A stretch of 34,798 bases of DNA, taken from positions 1 through 34,798 of the forward strand of contig JWZX01002892.1 of the NCBI GenBank assembly GCA_001275005.1, written 5' to 3'. Numbering within the stretch: position 1 is the first letter of the stretch; every line of letters starts with the position of its first letter. The notes under the pieces are model-generated. The model did no database searches, was not told the DNA's origin, and saw only the letters and a program-made list of their open reading frames with translations. This DNA comes from Chrysochromulina tobinii (Eukaryota > Haptophyta > Prymnesiales > Chrysochromulinaceae). Positions 9,090 to 17,798 of the stretch are shown one piece after another. The translations under genes and the position numbers were made by a program.

Positions 9090-9494
9090 CGCTTTCCTTT
9101 CAAGACCTGTGTGTCAGAAGTCACACAGACACACATTCAAATTCACACGCACACATTCACACCAGTGTGTGAACACGGGTTGCCATGAAATTGACAAGTC
9201 CCATGTTCTGACACTGATCATGCGGGCTTCCATCTCTACGACCTCGGAGGTTTTTCGGAAAGTCCTCACAGCTGACCTTTCTTGCTCTTGTCCTCACACG
9301 CTTCATCGTTGACTCGTGTGAACCCGTTTTTTTCTAACGAAAATCCAGGCCGTCGCTCATCCACGAGCGGCGACGTTGGGAAATTCATTTCCAAAAGTCT
9401 AGCACGAGCCAAGCTTCATCGCGCCTCGCCGCCTGCACTCGCCGCCCTGCTTGCGCCGCACGAACGGCCTGTGGGGCCAGTGCGAGACCTCGAG
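9090..9494. other. Intergenic region with CA-rich tract
   Basis: After the FAS1 stop, 9108-9175 is rich in CACACA/TGTGTG and can form hairpins (GTGTGTCAGAAGTCACACA). The frame of the next gene stays open from a TTG at 9282, but the first ATG that gives a signal peptide is at 9495. I see no separate gene here. Confidence 0.45.
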
Positions 9495-12195
9495 ATGTTT
9501 GCTGCCCTCCTTTTTCCGACGCTTCTCGTCGCGCTGCTGGTGCTCCCAAGCCCCGTGGCATATAGAGGGCTCCACTTTCTGGGCTGCAGGATCCACCACG
9601 ATTGCCAGCAGACCTACTTGGTGCGCGTCGATGGCGAAGGCACGCCGCGCGAGCTGCGCCACGTCGGCAACGGCAAGTGGCTCTTGGACCGGGATCCTGC
9701 GCCAGTGGCGATCGAGCTGGGTCAGCCGGGCGATGTTTTCGAGCACGCTTCCATGCAGGGAGTCGAGGCAGCCGACAACGACCGTGACGATGCCGCCGCG
9801 CGCGCGGTGCGCGTTCGACGAGCGGCACCGCACTGGCCAGAGAGCTATGTGCGCTCGCTGGCATCGTGCGGCATTAGCGGGCAGGGCATGATCGCCTTCG
9901 ACGCCGACTTTTTCTTGTCGCAGCTCACGTCGACAGCGATGGACCATCCGCTCCTCTTCCCGCACGCCGCGGCCAAGCTCGAGCTCAACGGCCTGCGGCG
10001 ATGTGAGGAGCTGATGGCGGCAGCGGCCGTGACCCTCCGATGCGGCCGTGCCGACGTTTCGTCAAACGCCTTCGCGGAGGTGGTGCAGCGTGCCCAGCGG
10101 GCTCAGCGCTCGGTTGCGGCGATGGCCGCGATGGCACGCGACGGCGTCGGCGTGGCCGCACAAGCAAGCGACGGCGTCGACCCGACTTTGCCCTTGTGGG
10201 ACGGTGGTGGGCGCCTGATCGGCGAGTATGTCGACTGCCACTGATGGCCACTGATGGCCGCTGATGATGACCGCTGATGATGACCACTCTTGATGACCGC
10301 CGATGATGGCTGCTCATGATTCCCACTATTGAGCCGCATGATTCCCACTAACGAGCGCTGACGACTACGAGCGCGCCCCTCATCAGGCACCTGCCCAAGC
10401 TCCTGGATTGCGTCTTGATTGCATCTGATTGCACCGGATTGCACCCTCATCAGGTACCCCGACGGCGAGCTCGCACAGGTGGGCACACGGACGTGCACGA
10501 CATGAGTGCGACTCTTGCGACTCTGATGGACACTGATGACACCACTGATGACGACACTGATGGCGACAGGTGGGCACGGACGTGTTCGACGGCTGCGCGC
10601 TCGCAATTGGCCAAGGGCTGCTACGCACGAGCTTCGACCCGTCGGAGCCACTTGGGATCAGTTTCGGACCGTTGGCACGGCTCGAGGGGCGAGGGTGCGA
10701 GGTGCTCGAGGTCGAGCCGGGCGGCGCTGCCGAGCGGCTGGGCGTGCGCGAGTCGATGGTGATTGCGCTGATTGCGCGCACCACTGCTTGTGCCACTGAC
10801 GGCCTCTTTAATGGCGTCGCTGATGGTGTCCGATTGCCTCCCTCATCACCGACGGCCTTTTTAATGGCGTCACTGATGGTGTCCGATTGCCACCCTCATC
10901 ACTCATCGGATGGCCTCCCTCATCGCTCATCGGATTGCCTCCCTCATCAGGTGCTCCTCATCCTGATGACCTCGGATTGCCCCCCTCATCAGGTGCTCCT
11001 GCGCATGGAGCGTCCCGATCTGCTCGGTCTGAGCGATCTCCTGTTCGAGGACGTGATGGCCCGGATCGACGAGCGGCGGTCGGGCCAGCTCGGAGCGCCG
11101 TCCCGGGCACTCGACGAGCGGCGGTCGGGCCAGCTCGGAGCGCCGTCCCGGGCACTCGACGAGCGGCGGTCGGGCCAGCTCGGAGCGCCGTCCCGGGCAC
11201 CCCCTTCTGACAGCGGAGAGCTCGTGCTCGGAGCGCCGTCCCGGGCACCCCCTTCTGACAGTGGAGAGCTCGTGCTCGGAGCGCCGTCCCGGGCACCCCC
11301 CTCTGACAGCGGAGAGCTCGTGCTCGTGTTTGAGACAGCGGCGCCAGTGAGCCATCTGTATGCCGTCGAGCTTCCCGCCGTGCCCGCGCTCGCCGCCTTC
11401 GCTGCGAGCGAGGGACGGGCGACCGAATGGGTCGCGGCCGATGCCGATGCGAGCGGCGCGGTGCATCGGGCGCTGTCTCGGGCGCGTGAGGTTTCGTCCG
11501 CGCTGACCGGACTTGCCAATTATGGAAGTGGTGCGGTGCTGTGGAAGGAAGAGGAGACCAAAGCTTTCATTGGAGAGGCGAGCTCGATGACGTGCGCGCA
11601 CGTGGACATCGCGCCGCAGCTCGAGATAGCTCATGGGCTCGCTGGGCTGAAAGTGGTTGGAGTGGGCTCACACGGAGAGACGTTACGGCTGCTAAGCGAG
11701 CACGCGGGCGCATGCATGGAGGAGGAGGAGGAGGAGGAGGAGGAGGAGGGGCTGGCGACATGCGTCCCAACTGACAGACCTCTCAAGACGCATGAGGCGG
11801 CCTTGCTAGGTGACCCGGCCGTGACACTGTGCTGCCTTCATCCGGGTGATGCGCTCGTCTTCTCATCCGCCGTACGCTGACGAACCATGATTACCACTGA
11901 CTGATGGCCACTGATGACCCATGATTGCCTCTGAGTGCGACCGAGCGCCGCTGATCGCCCCCGTCATCAGGCGCTCCACTTTGCCACCAACGGCGCCGAG
12001 GGCATGCAGGCCGCCCTCTATCACGGCCTCGTCTCTAGCGCCTCTCTGCCCCGCTTGGAGGAGGCAGCCGTGCGCAGGCAGGCGGGCGGCGGCCCGTATG
12101 CGGGCGAGGATGGAGGCGCATTTGGAGGCGGGGTGCTCAGTGCGGTCGACGTGCTCCTCGAGGCCCAGCTTGCCCAGCGGGCTCTCGGCCTGTAA
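9495..12195 (+). CDS. Secreted protein with PDZ domain and JmjC/cupin-like domain
   Basis: Five exons by reconstruction: 9495-10225, 10454-10478 (25 nt), 10570-10758, 10993-11871 and 11971-12195, total 682 aa with consistent phases. The start ATG gives a signal peptide (MFAALLFPTLLVALLVLPSP). The N-terminal region is unrecognised. A PDZ-like domain starts near residue 279 (PLGISFGPL, VLEVEPGGAAERLGV, then across the intron ESMVLLRMERPDLLGLS and FEDVMARI). An in-frame 45/48-bp minisatellite then expands the last PDZ loop. The C-terminal part resembles JmjC/cupin oxygenases: HVDIAPQLEIAHGLAGLKVVGV gives an H-x-D pair, and HPGDALVFSSAALHFATNG a third His. An Fe(II)/2-oxoglutarate enzyme is therefore inferred. 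A Glu run (GAG repeat) interrupts it. Confidence 0.6.
10479..10569 (+). repeat. Intron 2 of the PDZ/JmjC gene with duplicated exon start
   Basis: The intron starts GTGGGCACACGGACGTGCAC and the following exon starts GTGGGCACGGACGTGTTCGAC, a clear direct repeat across the splice sites. The rest is a CTGATGRCAC array ending in GGCGACAG. Confidence 0.7.
10759..10992 (+). repeat. Intron 3 of the PDZ/JmjC gene: TGAT array with duplicated 3' splice site
   Basis: The interval is 234 nt, a multiple of three without stops. CCTCATCAGGTGCTCCT occurs twice near the 3' end, with AG ending at 10950 and 10992. Either acceptor keeps the frame and they differ by 14 codons. The PDZ fold favours the downstream one. 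Confidence 0.6.
11067..11325 (+). repeat. 45-bp and 48-bp in-frame minisatellites
   Basis: Three 45-bp units (DERRSGQLGAPSRAL) are followed by about three 48-bp units (PPSDSGELVLGAPSRA). Both contain GGAGCGCCGTCCCGGGCAC. They lie before the last PDZ strand (LVLVFETA), so they probably form an extended loop. Confidence 0.85.
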
Positions 12196-12997
12196 ACTAG
12201 ACACGTGCCCTAGATATGCGCCCCACTGGTCTTCTTGGGTGGCTCGGTGCTCGCGGACATCAATCATCATGAAGGACAAGGAGGCCTTCTGGATGACGGA
12301 AAGGCCGAGTATGATAGTCGAGTATTTCGATCGAGTATGAAAGGCCGAGAAAGGCGTCTCCGAGGTGCTCAAGACGAGCTAGCCTATACTGAGGAGGCAC
12401 AGGGCTGCAGGGGGTACGCGGCAGACCGCGCGACATAGTTTTCAGTGTGGGTGCTGACTGCTGACATGTTTTCGCAAAGCGAGAGCCCGGCCGAGAGGGA
12501 GGACCAGTAAGCAGTGTCGCTGCGTCTCCGGACGACTGCGCCGCGCACTGGGCACGATCCTACAGATGTGCCAGGAAATCGTGATTATTAGAACCGCGCA
12601 TGTAGAACCGACCGTTTACTTGGTCTTGGATGTCTTGTGATTGGAGCTACCGTTTCATCCGCGTTTGGGTTTGGGTACGGTCTCGAGCGGATGTCGAACC
12701 GACCCCCTAACAACGACCCCGCCCGCGGCGCCCGCTGCGGGGGCGCTGGCGTGTATTTTACGTTCCATGCCTACTGAGACGTTGGGTAAGAGGCTGACTA
12801 CCCATGCGCCAAATCTCCGAATGGGGTCTGAGACCCCAATCGCAATGTCGAATGCCTCCTGCCACAGACCCTGATGGCCCGGACGCCCTCAATCCCATGC
12901 TCGTTGCTCTTTCACGCTCCAACATTTTTGCACACACTCGAGCCAATGGTCATGAGCGCATTCAGATCGTCATTGTCCATGCGCACACAGTTGTTCC
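12196..12997. other. Convergent intergenic region
   Basis: This lies between the 3' ends of the PDZ/JmjC gene and the LRR gene. Short repeats of TCGAGTAT and AAGGCCGAG occur at about 12298-12350. GAACCGACC motifs occur at about 12606 and 12697. A GC-rich near-palindrome (GCGCCCGCTGCGGGGGCGC) is at about 12730. No gene is seen; 3' UTRs probably fill part of it. Confidence 0.4.
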
Positions 12998-15322
12998 TCA
13001 GAAAAGCAGCTCAAATCCAGCCTTTCCTAGCAGTGCCTCACGGATCAAGGCCTTCCCTTCCTCTCCAATGAAGTTGCTCGACAGCCTGTATAGGGATGCA
13101 GACAGGAAGGTTGTTCACACAGGAGGTATCCTTCCGTGGCCATCAGCTAGGCACGTGGTTCTTACAAATCAAAGTTTGGGAATTGGGCGACAAACTTACT
13201 CGATTTTTGTCAGCGAGCAGTTGACGCCAAGAGCTGCGGCGAGCTCCTTGATGCCTGTCATGTCCGTGCCCGAATGGGTGAGATAATTATTGGACATGTT
13301 GATGCTCGTCAGCCCGCCTGTGACGCTCGTGCGGAGCGCCTCGGCGATCAGCTTGACACCAACAGGGCCGATGTTCTCGGAGGACGCGTCCATAGACATG
13401 ATCTTGCTGTCCTTATTGCCGCAGATGGCGGCAAAGATGGCACCCCAGCCCTTGTCCCCGAGCTTGTTGCCCCTGAACTCGACGGACGTCAGCGCGCTGT
13501 TGACGCCAAGCATCTTGGCCACGTGCTTGGCACCTGCTGTGCAACCAATGTTGATATTTCCGTATGTACCGCCGCTGATGTCAAGCTCCTTGAGCGTCTT
13601 GTTCTGTTCAAGTGCCTCACAGATGGCCTTGGTGCCCTCCTCCCCCAACTTGTTTTTGGCGAGTGATATTTTGGTCAGCCCGCCATTAACACGCAGGGCG
13701 TCGGCAATTGCAGTGATGCCCTCTGCGGTGTAGGTGCCATATTGGTCGCCATCGTCGTCAGTCCAGATGCCACACAGCTGGCTTCTGGAGAGGTCGATGC
13801 TTGTCAGCCCGCCATTAACGCGAAGCGCATCAGCGATGGCGTTGATGCCCTCCGAAGTGTAGTCGCCATGCTGCCTGCCATTATCGTCGTCCCAGACACC
13901 ACAGAGACAATTGCCTGAGAGATTCAACTGCCAAAAAGATGCACAGGACCACTGGGTCAGGAGAAGAGAAGCCAGGAGGCTGTGGGCTGACAAGCCTCCC
14001 ATACCTCCGTCAAGGCGCCCATGACGGGTATGAGACCCGCCACAACCATGACTCCCTCGACTCCGAAGTCCTTCCCATTCAGGTCCAGCTCCGTGAACGA
14101 GTCGGCGCGCATCTCCTTGATCGGGATCTCGTTGAACATCTCGATCTTGAGGTTGCCGAGGACTGCCGCTGAGAGCTGCGCAGCGCCGTCGCCCGAGATG
14201 CTGTTACGGCGGATGTCGACGCGTGTTAGCGCGCCCATGACAGGCACGAGGTACGCAAGAAGCATGCCACCCTCGACGCTGATATTTCTCTCTTGCAGGT
14301 TGAGCTCAGAGACGGAGTCGTCGCGCATCATCTGCACCGGTATGCCGCGAATCTCGCCAGAGCCGGCGCAGGCGACAGCTGCAAGCAGTAGCTCGAGCGG
14401 CGGCTCGCCCTCTCCCTCAATGCAGCTGAGGAGAGCGGTTTTGGCAGGGCCTCCAAGGAGGCAGGGCCTCTCGTCCTCGTCCTCGTCCTCGTCCTCATCC
14501 CTCTCGTCCAGATCCACCGCGCGGACCGCGGCCACACTCACCTCGAAGCCCTCCCAACGCAGTCGGGCCAGGCTGGGCAGCATCCTCCCTGCCGCCGCCG
14601 CCTCCCATAGCCGGCCCGCGTCGACGAGGACCTTGATGTTGAGATCGGTGATCTCAGCCAGCTGAGTCGGCGCGGGCAGACCCTCACAGCGGCTGAGGCG
14701 GGAGCAGAGCACTCGCCGCGCGAGCGCCAACCACGATTGGCTCACGCCCTTGAGCTCGGCCAGCGTGCCCACGTCGACCATGCCCAGCGCCACCTCCTTG
14801 GCATCTTCTGTGGCTGCCATCCCCGACAGCGAGGGCTGCGGCTGCAGCGCGGGCGGCCCCGCCGCAGAGCCCACCGTGGCTACTGAAAGCTGCCCCCCCC
14901 GGCGAGAACGCCGGCTCTGCGAGTGCCGCCACACGATTCTCCGCACTGTCAAAGTCATCTGTTGCGCCGAGCAGCTCTCTCAGCTCATCGGCACATTTGC
15001 CGTTGAGGCGCGAGGCGAGGGCGCGCTGCGCGTGATTGAGCGCCCCGGGGGCGTCGAGGAAGCCGGCGCCCTCGACGAGCCTGAAGAGCTCCGAGATCGA
15101 GCACTGCTCGAGCCTCGCCGGCATGGAGTCGGCCTCGCACATCTCCCGGAGCACTGCCAGCTCTGCCGCAGCAATCATCGGCACCGGGTAGACGCCATCT
15201 TCCGTTGGAGCGTCGTCCATCATGTCTTTGAGCGTGCCTGCTCGCTGGGCCGCCCGGCGCGTCCACTCGACAGCCTCGCCCTCGCGCGCCCGCAAGCGCA
15301 CGCGCTCCTGGCCGTCAGTCAT
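12998..15322 (-). CDS. SKP1-like / F-box-like / leucine-rich-repeat protein, with frameshift
   Basis: Minus-strand exons: 15322-14005, 13927-13200 and 13085-12998. The N-terminal 130 or so residues read as SKP1: RVRLRAREGEAVEWTRRAA, TLKDMMDDA, FLDAPGALNHAQRALA, NGKCADELRELLGATDDF. A run of eight G (minus strand, near 14892-14899) then shifts the frame; dropping one base would join it to the downstream frame and give 710 aa. That frame has an F-box-like helix set (MVDVGTLAELKGVSQSWLAL), an acidic run, and ribonuclease-inhibitor-type LRRs (GAAQLSAAVL, GITAIADALRVNGGLTKISL, ending LSSNFIGEEGKALIREAL). The SKP1-to-F-box contact nucleates SCF ubiquitin ligases, so one chain carrying both plus substrate-binding LRRs would be striking. 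Two overlapping genes, or a sequencing error in the homopolymer, are alternatives. Confidence 0.6.
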
Positions 15323-15832
15323 TTTGATAGCGATCAGCGTAGGACCACCGAAGCAGAAGCTGGGATTGCGACGGGAGCAAAGCGCCCGCCGTCGCGTCGT
15401 CGGGCGTCGAATGGGTACTATGGTCTAGATACATGTACCGGTAGGAACCTGTGTCAGCGAACCGACCCCCCAAAGATTAACGTAAACCGACCGAACACCG
15501 TACACGCTTCGTATGCCTGGGGGGTTCGCCACGTGTACGCTGCCAGTACGTACCTTATACTTTCTAACAACGTAAACGCTAAACCGACCGGGAACCCACA
15601 TCCCGGCATCCGAACCGACGCCGAACCCCTTAACACTCTATCCGATGCACCTCTGCTGACCCCCAAACGCTGCCTCTCCGCTGGCGCGAAGTCCGTCTTC
15701 GCGACATATGCTCACTACGGCGCCCTCGCCCAGCGCGGCGGGCGCGGCGGAGTGGCTGTGGGAGTACCCCGAGCGACCCAGCGAGCACATCCGCGCACCC
15801 TCCCAGCCCGCGCCGCCAAGCAGCGAATCACG
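15323..15832. other. Intergenic region with AACCGACC motifs and a partial insert core
   Basis: This is the presumed promoter of the SKP1/LRR gene. AACCGACC or close variants recur at about 15459, 15485, 15591 and 15613. At 15709-15726 the 18-nt sequence TGCTCACTACGGCGCCCT is identical to part of the insert in intron 2 of the MFS gene. No gene is seen. Confidence 0.5.
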
Positions 15833-17011
15833 TCACCTTGCGCCACACTCCGCGGGCGTGCCGCGATACAAGTTCTCGGACGTGCGTGTGGTCGCGAGAT
15901 CGATGGTGGCCCCTCGGGCCCGGCCCGCCTGCAGTCGTGCCACCTCCTCATCCGCAAAGCGGAAGTCGAGGGTGCGCTGGTGCGTGTAGATGCCCGCGTC
16001 CTGGACGGGCATCACCCACGCGTCCTCGTCGCCCTCGTTGTGATGGGAGTGCCACCAGCCGGGCGGCGTCACGAACACGCCGCCCGTCTCCCACTTGGCC
16101 ATCATCGGGTTCACGAGAGCACCTTCCCCATCCAACTCACGAGACATGCGCGTGTAGACGGGCGCGCCCTCGGCGGCGTACACCGCGAGGTCCAGGGCGA
16201 CCGAGTTGTGCTTGTGTGGCTTCTGGTTCATCTTGGGGCCGATCGTGTTGAGCAGGGACCAGAGCGTCGGCGTGAGCGTGCGCGTCTGCGACGTGGCCGA
16301 GTTACCGAGCAAGATGCCGCGGCGGTTCTTCACCTCGCCGTCGGCATCGGTGTTGCTCAAAGACTGGACGGTGGCCTTCATGGCCACGGACGTGTAGAAG
16401 GCGGGATCGAAGCGGCGGCGCGAGCTGGGCTCCACGCCGAGATACTGAAGCAACGGCTCGTCGTGCACCCAGTACAACGCGCACCCGCCGTACTCGGGCT
16501 CCGCCGCACACGTGTGCACCACGCACTGCGCGCCGGCGGCAGATGTGGTGCACACTGGCTCGACGTCATCGCCGAAATAAGGGAGGACGAACATGTCGCC
16601 TGCCGCCCACTCGACGGTGCCATTCCGCGTCAGCGAAGAGCCCCTGCCACGGATCACGTAGAATGTCTGCGAGGTCGCTGCGAAAGCCACCCCGGTTTCG
16701 AGCGTCTCGTTCTCGAGCACGCGGACAAAGTTGGCGAGCAGGTTGGGCGATGTCGCGGGATAGTCAACTTCCAGCTCACTCGAGAGATCGAATGGCATGA
16801 TCGCAGAAGGCCCGCGTTGGTGCATTGAAGGAGGGTAGACCCGCACTGGCACCTCCGTCATGGTCGGATTCGCGTTGGACACGTACTCGTAAATGCGGAC
16901 CGACCGATCCCAGCTGGCGCCCGCGTAGTCGGTGTGCACCTGGGAGCACACCGGCAGCTCCAACGCGGCTCCCACTGCGAGCGGCGCGGCAATTGAAAGA
17001 AACGCTCGCAT
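15833..17011 (-). CDS. Secreted bicupin, gentisate 1,2-dioxygenase-like
   Basis: Single exon, 392 aa, starting at the ATG at 17011 with a signal peptide (MRAFLSIAAPLAVGAALELP). An N-terminal cupin-like half contains SQTFYVIRGRG and WAAGDMFVLPYF. The C-terminal half contains PHKHNSVALDLAVYAAEG (His at about 266 and 268) and GGVFVTPPGWWHSHHNEGDED (His at 321, 323 and 324). These match the metal-binding motifs of the bicupin dioxygenase group that includes gentisate 1,2-dioxygenase. A role in ring cleavage of an aromatic compound, or in a related oxidation, is inferred; the signal peptide makes it extracytosolic, which is unusual for gentisate dioxygenase. The gene is compact and intronless. Confidence 0.7.
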   Translation of the reverse strand: MRAFLSIAAPLAVGAALELPVCSQVHTDYAGASWDRSVRIYEYVSNANPTMTEVPVRVYPPSMHQRGPSAIMPFDLSSELEVDYPATSPNLLANFVRVLENETLETGVAFAATSQTFYVIRGRGSSLTRNGTVEWAAGDMFVLPYFGDDVEPVCTTSAAGAQCVVHTCAAEPEYGGCALYWVHDEPLLQYLGVEPSSRRRFDPAFYTSVAMKATVQSLSNTDADGEVKNRRGILLGNSATSQTRTLTPTLWSLLNTIGPKMNQKPHKHNSVALDLAVYAAEGAPVYTRMSRELDGEGALVNPMMAKWETGGVFVTPPGWWHSHHNEGDEDAWVMPVQDAGIYTHQRTLDFRFADEEVARLQAGRARGATIDLATTRTSENLYRGTPAECGAR

Positions 17012-17211
17012 CCCGAAAGATGCGTTCGCTTTCCGAAATGGCTCGGAACTGGCTCGGTCGGAAAGCGAACGGCGTCACCACGCGTGACTTCCACAGGAAT
17101 CTTCAGTTGTCAGCCGCAACGCCCGATGTTCGTGGCCGACGGAACTTTGCGACGTCGACTTTGGTGGAAGAATTCGTCGATGCGCGTTGTCGCGGTACTA
17201 TTGTATCAACG
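17012..17211. promoter_or_regulatory. Divergent promoter with a perfect 14-bp inverted repeat
   Basis: CGTTCGCTTTCCGA at 17023-17036 and its exact reverse complement at 17058-17071 are separated by 21 nt. They lie just upstream of the bicupin start at 17011. The frame of the plus-strand gene is open through this interval, but the arms suggest a regulatory site or an RNA hairpin rather than coding sequence. Confidence 0.45.
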
Positions 17212-17673
17212 ATGTTGTGTGCAGGAGCGCTCCCGATGGTCGGCGTGGCGGTGTCGGTCTGGCTCGACAGCAGCTGGCTGAGTGGAGTCGTCGTCGAGTC
17301 GAAGCCCGACGCGGGCGAGTTCCGCGTCGACTTTGACGACGAGGCGGAGGGCGAGGCGTGGGTGAGCGCGAGCCAGCAGTGGCAGCGTCTCGGGCCCGCG
17401 TTGGAGGTGCCAGAGCCCACGCCGACGGAGCCTGTGCTCAGTCAACGGAAGCCTCCGCCTGCGGAGAAGGAGCCCCAGAGCGCTGACGCACCACCCTCAA
17501 ATGATGAGGTCTCAGCCGATGACGAGGACCAACTCGGCCGCGTGGTGCTACAGGAGTTTGCGCAGCTGGTCCACGCGGCCATGCAGGCGGATGGCTTTGG
17601 GCCGGAGCCACTATTTGAGACGCGAGCGCGATTTCAGAGGCTGCATGATGCCGTGGTCACCGGTGTTGGGTAG
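17212..17673 (+). CDS. Small Tudor/Agenet-like domain protein
   Basis: About 153 aa from the ATG at 17212. The frame is open from 16825, and an ATG at 17020 would lie only 8 bp from the divergent bicupin start and inside the inverted repeat, so I disfavour it. After the start comes a short beta-barrel-like segment: VGVAVSVWLDSSWLSGVVVE, FRVDFDDEAEGEAWVSA, QWQRL. That spacing (W...G.V....F.V.FDD) is typical of Tudor or Agenet folds, which bind methylated Lys or Arg. A Pro-rich linker follows, then an acidic region and a helical C-terminus (LGRVVLQEFAQLVHAAMQAD). The function is not known to me and the gene call is moderate. Confidence 0.45.
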   Translation: MLCAGALPMVGVAVSVWLDSSWLSGVVVESKPDAGEFRVDFDDEAEGEAWVSASQQWQRLGPALEVPEPTPTEPVLSQRKPPPAEKEPQSADAPPSNDEVSADDEDQLGRVVLQEFAQLVHAAMQADGFGPEPLFETRARFQRLHDAVVTGVG

Positions 17674-17798
17674 TGTCCGATGAGTGTGTTTCAAACGAGA
17701 CAACCATGCAAGGTGACCACCCGTGCCTGAGCCACACAAGTTGCACATGCGAACGCGGAGCGAGAGACACTGTGCGCCGCGCGAGAGAGGATGAGAGT

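Noticed and set aside
14750-16828. 692-codon open frame on the plus strand
   Set aside because: It is antisense to the SKP1/LRR and bicupin genes and spans their intergenic gap, with Arg/Ala/Gly-biased composition typical of GC-rich shadow frames and no domain.
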